DNA of 64,000 nucleotides, from positions 3,392,001-3,456,000 of the forward strand of contig NZ_CP044125.1 of NCBI RefSeq assembly GCF_016864575.1, given 5' to 3'. The position numbers and the translations under genes are program-made. The DNA comes from Rhizobium sp. BG4. GTDB taxonomy: Bacteria; Pseudomonadota; Alphaproteobacteria; Rhizobiales; Rhizobiaceae. Below, in pieces: positions 29,746 through 41,240 of this stretch; position 1 is the first letter of the stretch, and every line of letters starts with the position of its first letter. Under the pieces are notes generated by a model, which saw only the letters and a list, made by a program, of their open reading frames with translations, searched no databases and was not told the DNA's origin.

Positions 29746-30665
29746 CAGTTAAAAGGATAGGGCGCCCGAGTCGCCAGGACGACATCGCCTTCCCGGAAGG
29801 TGATAGCCGCATGGTGCTGCCGCGTCCGCTGCGCCGCGTTGTGCGCTTCCTTGTCAGTCTCGGAACCGGGCGCATCTACATTCCCGCGCATGCCGGTACC
29901 GTTTCGGCTCTGGCCTTTCTTGCTGCGACCGGCCTCTACGGTATGTCGCTCGGCGGTCACACGGAAGCGGTTGCTCAGGCGACGACGACGGCTGCCGGCT
30001 TTGCTATCGAAGACGTGAAGGTCTCCGGCAATACGGCGACTTCCGAAATCGAAATCCTCGAGCTTCTCGGCCTCGACGGCACGACGTCGCTCGTTGCTCT
30101 CGACGTCGATGCAGCCCGCCAGAAGATCGCCAAGCTTCCCTGGGTGGAAAGCGCCGAGGTTCGCAAGGTCTATCCGAAGACGATCGAAGTGAAGCTCAAG
30201 GAGCGTCAGGCCTATGCGATCTGGCAGCACGGCCAGGAGCTTTCGCTGATCGAGCGCAACGGTTCGGTCATCGCGCCGCTTCGCGACAACAAGTTTTCCA
30301 ACCTCCCGCTCGTCGTCGGCCGCGATGCCGAGACGGCGGCAGCCGCGCTTGAGGGCGAATTCGCCAACTGGCCGGATATCAAGGCCCGCGTGAAGGCTTA
30401 CGTCTGGGTCTCCAGCCGCCGCTGGGATCTGCATCTCGACAATGGTGTCGTGGTGAAGCTGCCGGCCGACGATGTCGACCAGGCGCTGGCGACACTTTCG
30501 AAGCTCGACAAGGAACAGGATCTTCTGGCGCGCGACATCGCAGCCGTCGATCTCCGATTGGCAGACCGGACCGCAATCCAGCTCACCCCCGAGGCGATGG
30601 CCCGGCGTCAGGTGGTGCTCGATCAACGGACCAAGGATTTGAAGAAGGCGGGGCAGAATATATGA
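29733..30665 (+). CDS. ftsQ: Cell division protein FtsQ
   Basis: This 310-residue bitopic protein has a basic N-terminal tail of about 50 residues, one membrane segment (about 55-72), a POTRA domain (about 90-160, beginning [11 protein letters not shown]) and the FtsQ beta domain. It recruits FtsL and other late proteins to the septum. The start is TTG at 29733: GGAGGA lies six bases upstream inside ddlB. A GTG three codons later is the alternative. The stop overlaps the ftsA start (ATGA). Confidence 0.93.
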   Translation: MFSVTVKRIGRPSRQDDIAFPEGDSRMVLPRPLRRVVRFLVSLGTGRIYIPAHAGTVSALAFLAATGLYGMSLGGHTEAVAQATTTAAGFAIEDVKVSGNTATSEIEILELLGLDGTTSLVALDVDAARQKIAKLPWVESAEVRKVYPKTIEVKLKERQAYAIWQHGQELSLIERNGSVIAPLRDNKFSNLPLVVGRDAETAAAALEGEFANWPDIKARVKAYVWVSSRRWDLHLDNGVVVKLPADDVDQALATLSKLDKEQDLLARDIAAVDLRLADRTAIQLTPEAMARRQVVLDQRTKDLKKAGQNI

Positions 30666-31993
30666 GCTTGTTCGGTTCATCCCACTTTGGATTGCCGCGC
30701 CTGAAGCCGCTTTCGTCTAAGCGGTCGCACATCGTTTCGGTGCTCGACATCGGATCGACGAAAGTCGTCTGCATGATCGGCCGGCTGACGCCGCGCGAGG
30801 AGAGCGAAATCCTCCCGGGCCGTACGCACGACATCGAGATCATCGGTATCGGCCATCAGCGCTCCCGCGGTATCAAGACCGGCGTGATCGCCGATCTCGA
30901 CGCGCTCGAGAGCGTCATCCGTCTCGCCGTCGATGCCGCAGAGCGCATGGCCGGTCTCACGGTCGAAAGCCTGATCGTCAACCTGACGGCCGGCCGTCTC
31001 GGCAGCGACGTCTATACGGCGACGATCGATCTCGGCGGCCAGGAAGTCGAACTCAACGACCTCAAGAAGGTTCTCGCCGCAGCCTGCCAGCAGTCGCTGC
31101 GCCAGGACCGCGCCGTGCTTCACTCGCTCGCAACCGGCTTCTCGCTGGACGGCGAGCGCGGCATTCGCGACCCCTTGTCCATGTACGGTGACATGCTCGG
31201 TGTCGACATGCATGTCGTCACCGCGGAGCGCGCCGCCCTCAAGAATCTCGAGCTCAGCGTCAACCGCGCGCATCTCTCGGTCGAAGGCATCGTTGCGACG
31301 CCTTACGCTTCCGGTCTGGCGGCCCTCGTCGACGACGAAGTCGAGCTCGGCTGCGCGGCCATCGACATGGGCGGCGGCACGACGACGATCTCGGTCTTTG
31401 CCGAAGGCAAGCTGGTTCACACCGACGCTGTCGGTCTGGGCGGCCATCACGTCACCACCGACCTCGCACGCGGTCTCTCGACCCGTATCGAAGATGCCGA
31501 GCGCCTGAAGGTCGTTCACGCTTCGGCGATGTCGAATTCTTCCGACGAGCGCGAACTGATCTCGATCCCGCCGATCGGCGAAGACGAGCGCGATCTGCCG
31601 ACGCAGGTTCCGCGTGCGCTCGTTTCGCGCATCGTCGGTGCGCGCATCGAAGAGACAATGGAATTGATCCGCGACCGGATTCAGCGTTCGGGCTTCAGCC
31701 CGATCGTCGGCAAGCGCGTCGTGCTGACGGGCGGCGCAAGCCAGCTCACCGGCCTTGCAGACGTGGCCCGCAAGATCCTGGCCCGCAACGTTCGTATCGG
31801 CCGCCCGATGGGCGTCTCCGGCCTGCCGACGGCAGCCAAGGGACCGGCCTTTTCGACGGCGGTCGGCCTGATGATCTATCCGCAGGTCGCGGACATGGAA
31901 ACACATGCGTCACAGAGCGGCCTGCTCTTGTCGCTTGGGGGAAATAACAGCCGCATAGCCCGGATGGGCCAGTGGCTGAAGGAAAGCTTCTGA
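30662..31993 (+). CDS. ftsA: Cell division protein FtsA
   Basis: This 443-residue actin-like ATPase tethers FtsZ to the inner membrane. Actin-fold phosphate loops are visible (VLDIGSTKVVC near the N-terminus, AIDMGGGTTTISVF in the middle), as is the late VVLTGGASQLTG. The C-terminal amphipathic helix (ARMGQWLKESF) is the membrane anchor. It overlaps ftsQ by four bases and is separated from ftsZ by 57 bases that contain a hairpin. Confidence 0.95.
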   Translation: MSLFGSSHFGLPRLKPLSSKRSHIVSVLDIGSTKVVCMIGRLTPREESEILPGRTHDIEIIGIGHQRSRGIKTGVIADLDALESVIRLAVDAAERMAGLTVESLIVNLTAGRLGSDVYTATIDLGGQEVELNDLKKVLAAACQQSLRQDRAVLHSLATGFSLDGERGIRDPLSMYGDMLGVDMHVVTAERAALKNLELSVNRAHLSVEGIVATPYASGLAALVDDEVELGCAAIDMGGGTTTISVFAEGKLVHTDAVGLGGHHVTTDLARGLSTRIEDAERLKVVHASAMSNSSDERELISIPPIGEDERDLPTQVPRALVSRIVGARIEETMELIRDRIQRSGFSPIVGKRVVLTGGASQLTGLADVARKILARNVRIGRPMGVSGLPTAAKGPAFSTAVGLMIYPQVADMETHASQSGLLLSLGGNNSRIARMGQWLKESF

Positions 31994-32006
31994 ACATCGA
32001 GTGAAT

Positions 32007-32029
32007 TGGCCGGCGTGGCGATGCGGCCA
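32007..32029 (+). other. Hairpin in the ftsA-ftsZ spacer
   Basis: TGGCCG (32007-32012) and CGGCCA (32024-32029) can pair across an 11-base loop, just upstream of the ftsZ ribosome site AAGGAA. No T run follows, so it is not a terminator. It could stabilise ftsZ mRNA or mark a processing site; this is inference. Confidence 0.4.
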
Positions 32030-32050
32030 TAAAGAGAAGGAACGGGTACC

Positions 32051-33790
32051 ATGACTATCAAGCTGCAAAAGCCTGACATCACAGAGCTGAAGCCGCGTAT
32101 CACCGTGTTCGGTGTCGGCGGTGGCGGCGGCAATGCTGTCAACAACATGATCTCCGCCGGCCTCCAGGGTGTCGACTTCGTCGTTGCCAACACGGATGCG
32201 CAGGCTCTGACGATGACGAAGGCGGAGCGGATCATCCAGCTCGGCGCCAACGTCACCGAAGGCCTCGGTGCAGGTTCGCAGCCGGAAGTCGGCCGTGCAG
32301 CCGCCGAAGAGTGCATCGATGAAATCATCGACCACCTGAACGGCACGCATATGTGCTTCGTCACCGCCGGCATGGGCGGCGGTACCGGCACCGGTGCAGC
32401 TCCCGTCGTCGCACAGGCAGCCCGCAACAAGGGCATCCTGACCGTCGGCGTCGTCACCAAGCCGTTCCAGTTCGAAGGCGGGCGCCGCATGCGTCTGGCC
32501 GAAGCCGGTATCGAAGAGCTGCAGAAGTCGGTCGACACGCTGATCGTCATTCCGAACCAGAACCTCTTCCGTATCGCCAACGACAAGACGACCTTTGCCG
32601 ACGCTTTCGCGATGGCCGACCAGGTTCTCTACTCGGGCGTTGCCTGCATCACCGACCTGATGGTGAAGGAAGGTCTCATCAACCTCGACTTCGCCGACGT
32701 CCGTTCGGTCATGCGCGAAATGGGCCGTGCGATGATGGGCACCGGCGAAGCATCCGGCCAGGGCCGTGCGATGCAGGCTGCTGAAGCTGCGATCGCCAAC
32801 CCGCTGCTCGACGAAACCTCGATGCGTGGCGCACAGGGCCTGCTGATCTCGATCACCGGTGGCCGCGACCTGACGCTCTTCGAAGTCGACGAAGCTGCAA
32901 CCCGCATCCGCGAAGAAGTCGATCCGGACGCCAACATCATCCTCGGCGCGACGTTCGACGAATCGCTCGAAGGCATCATCCGCGTATCGGTCGTTGCGAC
33001 CGGTATCGATCGCGCTGCCGCCGAAGCGTCTACCAAGACCTTCCAGCCGGCCGCAAAGCCGATCATCCGTCCTTCGGCGGCCGTTGCTCCGGCTCCGGCC
33101 GCAGTACAGCCTGCTCCGGTCATGCAGGCACCGAAGCCGGTTGATACCGTTGCCCAGACGATCCGCATGGCGGAAGCCCAGATGGAACGCGAACTCGACA
33201 TCGTCGCTCCGCGCGCTCCGGCCCCTGCTCCTGTCCAGCAGCCGGTCGCCCAGGAAACCTTCCGTCCGCAGAGCCGCATCTTCGCAGCTGCCCCGGAAGC
33301 GCCGGTTGCCCGTCCTGCACCGATGCAGATGCAGCCTGCTCCGGCCCCGGTCATGAGCCAGCCGGCTCCGCAGCCTGTCATGATGCAGCAGCCTGCACCG
33401 GTTGCGCCACAGCCGGTCCGCCAGGAACCTGCCATGCAGCAGCCGACGCGCATGCCGAAGGTCGAAGACTTCCCGCCGGTCGTCCAGGCCGAGATCGATC
33501 ACCGCTCGCAGCCCGTCGCAGCACAGGCTCACGAAGAGCGCGGCCCGATGGGCCTGCTCAAGCGGATCACGAACTCGCTGAACCGCCGCGAAGAGGAAGT
33601 TGCTCCTGAGATGACGTCTGCTCCGGCAGCCGCTTCCCAGCAGCGCCGTCCGCTTTCGCCGGAAGCCAGCCTCTACGCTCCGCGTCGCGGCAACCTCGAC
33701 GACCAGGGCCGCGCCGTTCCGCAGGCCCGCATGATGCAGGAAGACGACCAGCTCGAAATTCCTGCCTTCCTGCGCCGTCAGTCGAACTAA
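32051..33790 (+). CDS. ftsZ: Cell division GTPase FtsZ
   Basis: This 579-residue tubulin homologue forms the Z ring. The GTP signature GGGTGTG is at 109-115 and the T7 synergy loop ([11 protein letters not shown]) is present; the core ends near residue 330. A linker of about 235 residues, rich in Pro, Gln and Ala, then leads to the conserved tail IPAFLRRQ (570-577), which binds FtsA and other partners. The long linker is typical of Rhizobiales FtsZ1. A strong terminator follows 25 bases after the stop, so ftsZ ends its operon. Confidence 0.97.
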   Translation: MTIKLQKPDITELKPRITVFGVGGGGGNAVNNMISAGLQGVDFVVANTDAQALTMTKAERIIQLGANVTEGLGAGSQPEVGRAAAEECIDEIIDHLNGTHMCFVTAGMGGGTGTGAAPVVAQAARNKGILTVGVVTKPFQFEGGRRMRLAEAGIEELQKSVDTLIVIPNQNLFRIANDKTTFADAFAMADQVLYSGVACITDLMVKEGLINLDFADVRSVMREMGRAMMGTGEASGQGRAMQAAEAAIANPLLDETSMRGAQGLLISITGGRDLTLFEVDEAATRIREEVDPDANIILGATFDESLEGIIRVSVVATGIDRAAAEASTKTFQPAAKPIIRPSAAVAPAPAAVQPAPVMQAPKPVDTVAQTIRMAEAQMERELDIVAPRAPAPAPVQQPVAQETFRPQSRIFAAAPEAPVARPAPMQMQPAPAPVMSQPAPQPVMMQQPAPVAPQPVRQEPAMQQPTRMPKVEDFPPVVQAEIDHRSQPVAAQAHEERGPMGLLKRITNSLNRREEEVAPEMTSAPAAASQQRRPLSPEASLYAPRRGNLDDQGRAVPQARMMQEDDQLEIPAFLRRQSN

Positions 33791-33814
33791 GCAGACACTG
33801 AATCGCCACGCCGA

Positions 33815-33848
33815 GCGCCCGGGATCACAGTCCCGGGCGCTTCTGTTT
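33815..33848 (+). terminator. Rho-independent terminator after ftsZ
   Basis: A ten-base perfect GC-rich stem (GCGCCCGGGA / TCCCGGGCGC) with a six-base loop is followed by TTCTGTTT. It closes the dcw transcript after ftsZ and separates it from lpxC. Confidence 0.9.
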
Positions 33849-34081
33849 CAAGCCCTCGCGCGAGGGTGAAATTAACAAATCATTTCAAGTGCATGGTTTC
33901 GTAACAATTCGAAACGAACAGTGATTTGGAATGGAGCCCGGGCGCACGTATGTATGAGGTCAGGGGACCGCGCCTTGACGCCATATGGCGACAATCCGGC
34001 GGTGTGGACAAAGAAACTTGGCGGTTTGTTTTGGGTGCTTTGAGCGCTAGGAACCATCAAGGGTAATGAAGGCAGAATTTT

Positions 34082-35038
34082 ATGGTTATTGGCATGCTTG
34101 GCTTCCAGACGACGGTTTCTCGCCCGGTGACGCTTTCGGGCACCGGCGTCCATTCCGGCGCGGAAGTCTCCATCACCTTCAATCCGGCTGAAGTTGATAC
34201 GGGCGTTGTTTTTCAGCGCATGCACGAAAACGGCTCAGTGACCGAACTGCGCGCGGTTTCCTCGCAGGTCGGCAATACGGACCTCTGCACGGTTCTCGGT
34301 TTCTCTCCGGCGCATTCGGTCGCGACCATCGAACACGTCATGGCCGCCGTCTATGCGCTTGGCCTCGATAACGTGATGATCGAAGTTCACGGCGCTGAAA
34401 TGCCGATCATGGACGGCAGCTCTGCTCCCTTCATCGAAGCGATCGAGCAGGTCGGCCTCGTCTCTCTCGGCGTCAAGCGCCGCTATATCCGCATCACCAA
34501 GCCGGTTCGCATCGAGCATGGCGGTTCGTGGAGCGAGTTCCGCCCCTATGACGGCACGCGCTTCGAAGTCGAGATCGATTTCGAATGCCCGTTGATCGGC
34601 CGCCAGAAGTGGGAAGGGGACCTGACCGCGCAAACGTTCAAGACCGAACTGTCGCGGGCCCGCACCTTCGGCTTCATGCGCGACGTCGAGCGTCTGTGGG
34701 CTTCGGGCCACGCTCTCGGTTCCTCGCTTGAGAATTCCGTCGTCATCTCCGACGACAACACCGTGATCAATGTCGAAGGCCTGCGCTACGCCAAGGACGA
34801 GTTCGTACGTCACAAGACGCTCGACGCCGTCGGCGATCTGGCGCTTGCCGGCGCTCCCTTCATCGGCTGCTACCGCTCTTACCGCGGCGGTCACAAGATG
34901 AACGCCAATGCGCTCAAGGCGCTGCTCAGCGATCCCAGCGCTTACGAAGTCGTCGAGACCTCGGCTGCTCGCCCGCGCGTTGCCGCTCGTGACTTCATTG
35001 CAGTGAATGCTCCCGGCTTCGCCCCCTGGTCGGCGTGA
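34082..35038 (+). CDS. lpxC: UDP-3-O-acyl-GlcNAc deacetylase
   Basis: This 318-residue zinc amidase carries out the first committed step of lipid A synthesis. Zinc ligands H85 (ATIEHVMAA), H244 and D248 (VRHKTLDAVGD) and the catalytic H271 (RGGHKM) are all present. It is preceded by a 230-base spacer after the ftsZ terminator, so it probably has its own promoter, and followed by its own terminator. Confidence 0.96.
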   Translation: MVIGMLGFQTTVSRPVTLSGTGVHSGAEVSITFNPAEVDTGVVFQRMHENGSVTELRAVSSQVGNTDLCTVLGFSPAHSVATIEHVMAAVYALGLDNVMIEVHGAEMPIMDGSSAPFIEAIEQVGLVSLGVKRRYIRITKPVRIEHGGSWSEFRPYDGTRFEVEIDFECPLIGRQKWEGDLTAQTFKTELSRARTFGFMRDVERLWASGHALGSSLENSVVISDDNTVINVEGLRYAKDEFVRHKTLDAVGDLALAGAPFIGCYRSYRGGHKMNANALKALLSDPSAYEVVETSAARPRVAARDFIAVNAPGFAPWSA

Positions 35039-35065
35039 CCTCCAGAACGAATTCCTAGACCAGGA

Positions 35066-35093
35066 CCGCCTCCCTCGGGAGGCGGTTTTTTTA
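35066..35093 (+). terminator. Rho-independent terminator after lpxC
   Basis: CCGCCTCC and GGAGGCGG form a stem with a four-base loop, followed by seven T residues. It lies 28 bases after the lpxC stop. Confidence 0.93.
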
Positions 35094-35219
35094 TGCCGGG
35101 TTTCCACCGGATAGTGTTTTTGCGGCAGATGCTTAGCGGCAACACACGGAATCAAAGATAAAAAGCCGGATATTCTCTGGGCCGATGCCACAAAAATGCG
35201 TTAATGCGTCATCATTGCG

Positions 35220-35248
35220 TTGCTCTCGCCGCACATTTATGGCTAGAA
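35220..35248 (+). promoter_or_regulatory. Possible promoter of bamD
   Basis: TTGCTC (35220-35225) and CTAGAA (35243-35248) lie 17 bases apart, about 55 bases before the bamD start. Both boxes are only partial matches to the rhizobial pattern CTTGAC / CTATAT. The preceding lpxC terminator requires a promoter somewhere in this spacer. Confidence 0.3.
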
Positions 35249-35304
35249 ACGCCAGCGAGGTGTGGCTGCCGCTAAGAGTGGGTAGCGGGAGTCGGGATTT
35301 ATCT

Positions 35305-36174
35305 ATGAGTTATGCAAGGTCTGAAGGTATGATGAAGACAGCGCGCGCTTTGCTCGCATCGCTCGTGGTGCTGAGCGCAGGCGCCTTGATTTCCGGTTGC
35401 CAGTCGGATCCAGATATCGACATCACCAAGCTCGGCCTCGACAACGACCCGCCGGATGTTCTCTACAATCAGGCGCTTGCCAACATGAAGGCAGGCAACA
35501 TGGCCGAAGCGGCGCGCAAGTTCGACGCCATCGACCGTGAAAACCCGTTCTCCGAATGGGCCCGCAAGGCCCTGGTGATGAGCACCTTCGTCAAGTACCG
35601 CCAGGGCAAGATCGACGACGCTCTGGCTTCCGGCAACCGCTACATGGCGCAGTATCCGGCTTCCAAGGACGCCGCTTACGTGCAGTACCTGATCGGTCTG
35701 TCCTATTCGAAGCAGATTTCCGACGTCACCCAGGACCAGCGCGCCTCGTCCAAGACGATCGACGCGATGCAGGCCGTCATCGACAAGTATCCGGACTCCG
35801 AATATGTCGACGACGCCCAGGCCAAGATCCGCTTTGCCCGCGACCAGCTCGCCGGCAAGGAAATGCAGATCGGCCGCTACTATCTTGAGCGCAAGGAGTA
35901 TCTTGCCGCTATCTCCCGTTTCCGTATCGTGGTTGAAAAGTACCCGAATACGAATCAGGTCGAGGAAGCGCTCGCCCGTCTGGTCGAAGCCTATTACGCG
36001 ATGGGTATCGTGGAAGAAGCTCAGACTGCGGCAGCCGTTCTCGGCCACAACTATCCGGATAGCCAGTGGTACGCCGATTCCTTCAAGCTGCTGAAGAATG
36101 GCGGCGCGGAGCCGCGGGAGAACAAGAGCTCCTGGATTTCCGAAGCCGGCCGGAAGCTGCTGCTCGGCTCGTGA
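35305..36174 (+). CDS. bamD: Outer membrane assembly lipoprotein BamD (ComL)
   Basis: This 289-residue lipoprotein (lipobox LISGC, Cys32) consists of about five tetratricopeptide-like repeats. In the BAM complex it sits under BamA and helps insert outer-membrane proteins. The repeats are visible as recurring blocks such as [20 protein letters not shown] and [18 protein letters not shown] 35305 was chosen; an internal ATG at 35329 also gives a good lipoprotein signal. It starts its own unit after the lpxC terminator and is followed 13 bases later by recN. Confidence 0.92.
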   Translation: MSYARSEGMMKTARALLASLVVLSAGALISGCQSDPDIDITKLGLDNDPPDVLYNQALANMKAGNMAEAARKFDAIDRENPFSEWARKALVMSTFVKYRQGKIDDALASGNRYMAQYPASKDAAYVQYLIGLSYSKQISDVTQDQRASSKTIDAMQAVIDKYPDSEYVDDAQAKIRFARDQLAGKEMQIGRYYLERKEYLAAISRFRIVVEKYPNTNQVEEALARLVEAYYAMGIVEEAQTAAAVLGHNYPDSQWYADSFKLLKNGGAEPRENKSSWISEAGRKLLLGS

Positions 36175-36187
36175 GGCCTGTAACGCA

Positions 36188-37857
36188 ATGCTGATCCAGC
36201 TTTCGATCCGCGATATCGTTCTGATCGAGCGGCTGGATCTCTCGTTCGAATCCGGTCTCTCCGTTCTGACGGGGGAGACGGGTGCAGGCAAATCCATCCT
36301 TCTCGACAGTCTGTCGCTCGCCCTTGGCGGGCGCGGTGACGGCGGCCTCGTGCGCCATGGCGAAGACAAGGGCAGGTGACGGCCGCCTTCGACGTGCCGA
36401 TGAGCCACGGCGCCCGCAAGCTCCTGCGCGAAAACGGCATCGACGACGACGGCGACCTGATCTTCCGCCGCCAGCAATCCGCCGACGGCCGCACCAAGGC
36501 CTATGTCAACGACCAGCCGGTCAGCGTGCAGCTGATGCGCCAGGCCGGGCAGATGCTGGTCGAAATCCACGGCCAGCACGACGACCGCGCGCTCGTCGAT
36601 ACCAATGCCCACCGCATCCTGCTCGATGCCTTTGCCGGCATCACCGAGGATGTCGCGCACGTTTCCGATCTCTACAGAACCTGGCGCGACGCCGAGCGGA
36701 CGTTGAAGAAGCACCGCGAGAAAGTGGAGAATGCCGCTCGCGAGGCCGACTATCTGCGCTCGTCGGTCGAGGAGCTCGAGAAGCTTTCGCCGCGTGACGG
36801 CGAAGAGGACGAGCTGGCCGACCGCCGCCAGAAGATGATGAAGGCCGAACGGATCGCCGGCGACATCGCCGAGGCTTCCGAATTCCTGAACGGCAATGCC
36901 TCTCCGGTGCCGCATATCGCCTCGCTGGTGCGCCGCCTGGAGCGCAAGAGCCATGAGGCGCCCGGATTGCTCGAAGACACCGTGGCGCTGCTCGACGCGG
37001 CGCTGGACCAGCTTTCCAACGCGCAGATGGAAGTCGAGGCGGCGCTGCGGAAGACGGAATATGATCCGAAGGAGCTGGAGCGGGTCGAGGAACGGCTGTT
37101 TGCGCTGCGCGCGGCGTCGCGCAAATATTCGGTGCCGGTCACCGAGCTTCCGGCGCTTGCCGTCAGGATGATCGCCGATCTCGCCGATCTCGATGCCAGC
37201 GAGGAGAAGCTCGTCAAGCTCGATGCCGAAGTGGGCGTTGCGAAGGCTGCCTATGACGCGGCGGCGCGCTCGCTCTCCGAGAAGCGTCATCATGCCGGTA
37301 CGGCGCTGTCCGAGGCCGTCATGGCCGAGCTTCCGGCGCTCAAGCTCGAACGCGCCCGTTTCATGGTGGAGATCACCACAGATGCCGCAGAAGCGGTTGC
37401 CGAAGGTATCGACATCGTCGAATTCCATGTGCAGACCAATCCGGGCACGCGCCCGGGCTCGATCATGAAGGTCGCCTCGGGCGGCGAACTCTCGCGCTTC
37501 CTGCTGGCGCTGAAAGTGGCGCTGGCCGATCGTGGCTCGGCGCCGACGCTCGTCTTCGACGAAATCGACACCGGTGTCGGCGGCGCCGTTGCCGATGCGA
37601 TCGGCCAGAGACTGAAGCGGCTTTCCGACAAGGTCCAGGTTCTCTCCGTCACCCATGCGCCGCAGGTTGCCGCGCGGGCGGCGACGCATCTTTTGATCTC
37701 CAAGGGTCCGGTCGAAGGCTCCGAGAAGATCGCGACGCGGGTGGCGACCATGGCGCCGCGGGACAGGACCGAAGAGATCGCCCGCATGCTGGCCGGTGCT
37801 TCGGTCACCGACGAGGCGCGGGCGGCGGCTGCCAAGCTGTTGTCGGGTAACGGGTAG
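36188..37857 (+). pseudogene. recN: DNA repair protein RecN, interrupted by a one-base frameshift
   Basis: RecN is an SMC-like ATPase for double-strand break repair. The first 63 codons (36188-36379) contain the Walker A loop GETGAGKS and end at TGA after HGEDKGR. The rest (493 codons, from GTG 36376) continues the same protein in another frame, through the coiled coil to ASGGELSRF and the Walker B region VFDEIDTGVGG. Restoring one C, to give a GGC-CAG-GTG reading near 36370, yields a normal 556-residue RecN. As sequenced, the ATP site is split over two frames. GTGA overlap and an AAGGG just upstream could allow restart, but activity is doubtful. A sequencing error is equally possible. Confidence 0.9.
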
Positions 37858-37877
37858 GGGCTCTGCTGAGAGTGCCG

Positions 37878-38071
37878 CCCTCGTCCTTCGAGGCTACGCC
37901 CTTGCGGGCTTCGCACCTCAGGATGAGGGCTCCCATATTCGCTGAGGCTTGCCGGTCCCCAGAGTTTCAAAACTTAATCCGCAAGGCATGATGTTGGCGA
38001 TATTTGCGCTGCGATCTCTCCACCCTCATCCTGAGGTGCGAAGCCGCAGGCGCAGCCTCGAAGGACGAGGG
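37878..38071. repeat. Inverted pair of 50-bp palindromic repeats between recN and ligA
   Basis: Copy A is 37878-37929 and copy B is 38023-38071; B is the near-perfect reverse complement of A, with three short differences in the centre. Each copy is itself an imperfect palindrome with arms CCCTCATCCTGAGG and CCTCGAAGGACGAGGG. Intergenic palindromes of this kind are scattered in rhizobial genomes. About 93 bases lie between the copies, so the transcript could fold into two hairpins or one long stem. It may also end recN transcription. Confidence 0.85.
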
Positions 38072-38140
38072 TGGCCACAGCCCACCACTTCCCATCCAGC
38101 CAATTTGCGCTAAAAAACAACTCCAGATTCTCCGGAGTGA

Positions 38141-40303
<2,163 letters not shown>

Positions 40304-40328
40304 CTGCTGAAGTCAGCCTATATCACGG

Positions 40329-40396
40329 CGTCATCCTCGGGCTTGTCCCGAGGATCCGCTACGTTGCAGATGCTCAGGACAGGCCCGAGCATGACG
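40329..40396. repeat. Intergenic palindromic repeat after ligA
   Basis: The 20-base arms CGTCATCCTCGGGCTTGTCC and GGACAGGCCCGAGCATGACG pair with two mismatches across a 28-base centre. The left arm also contains an inner hairpin (CCTCGGG / CCCGAGG). It lies between the convergent ligA and acetyltransferase genes and may serve as a bidirectional terminator, although no T run follows. Its sequence differs from the repeat at 37878-38071. Confidence 0.75.
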
Positions 40397-40434
40397 GAAG
40401 GATGTTGTGGCCTCGCCGGGCCACATAGTTCCTT

Positions 40435-40968
40435 TCAAAACCTCACCCGCGCCATCGTATAGGCGTCGACATATTCGCCGGCGCGGAAGCCGAAGGCTTT
40501 CAGGAGGCCTTCCTGTTCGAAGCCGAACTTTCGGTAGAGAGCAAGCGCGGCGGGATTGTCGGTGTAGACGGTCAGTTCCAGCCGCTTGATATCGAGCCAG
40601 TTGTCGGCGGTGTCGACGAGGGCCTCCATCAGGGCGCTGCCGATGCCCTTGCCGGTGAAATCGTCGTGGACGCCCATGCCGATGCTGGCGGCGTGGCTGC
40701 GGCGGCCCTGGTTGCGCATCAGGTGGGCGTCGCCGACCGGCACGCCGTCATATTCGGCGACGAGGCTGATATTGCCCTGGGGCATCGTTTCGAAGCGCCT
40801 GCGGGTTTCCTCGATGCTCTGGAAGGGCAGGCGCAGCGTGCCGTGGCGGAAGCCGGCCAGGTTGAGGAAGGCGGTGACGGCCTCGAGGTCGTCGGCGCGC
40901 ATGGCGCGGATGGTCACGCCCTTGGCGGACGGCTGCCTGCTGAATGAAATCTCTTGTGGCTTTTCCAA
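40435..40968 (-). CDS. GNAT-family N-acetyltransferase
   Basis: The 177-residue protein has the GNAT fold: the acetyl-CoA loop in strand 4 to helix 3 (GVHDDFTGKGIGSALMEAL) and the late NPAALALYRKFGFEQEG, typical of RimI/RimJ relatives. It transfers an acetyl group from acetyl-CoA to an amine; the substrate is unknown. The start is TTG at 40968, chosen because AAGGAGAG sits at ideal distance upstream and no ATG lies nearby. Confidence 0.82.
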   Translation of the reverse strand: MEKPQEISFSRQPSAKGVTIRAMRADDLEAVTAFLNLAGFRHGTLRLPFQSIEETRRRFETMPQGNISLVAEYDGVPVGDAHLMRNQGRRSHAASIGMGVHDDFTGKGIGSALMEALVDTADNWLDIKRLELTVYTDNPAALALYRKFGFEQEGLLKAFGFRAGEYVDAYTMARVRF

Positions 40969-41240
40969 AATGCTCTCCTTGAAAATGACGGAGGAGAGCA
41001 GGACTTCGAAAACCCTGCTCGCCTCGGCAGGGTCTTCGGGTGTGATCGCACGATTAACGCGCCAATGCCTCCCCGAGCCCTGTAGCGGCCGTGGTGAGAT
41101 GCATGATGGCGATGTGAGCGTTCGATACGATCATGGCGGGAAAAGTCGTTGATGCCGGGCGCTATGTCAACAGGTCTGTTTGCGCGCAGGTGCCCGCGCG
41201 GCTAAGCCTGTTTGAACACCAGCGAATCACGGACCTCTCC

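Noticed and set aside
35299..37689. Open frame of 796 codons on the minus strand
   Set aside because: It runs antisense to bamD and recN. Its length is an artefact of GC-rich codon use.
37878..38071. CRISPR array
   Set aside because: There are only two copies, in inverted orientation and each palindromic, without regular spacers or cas genes.
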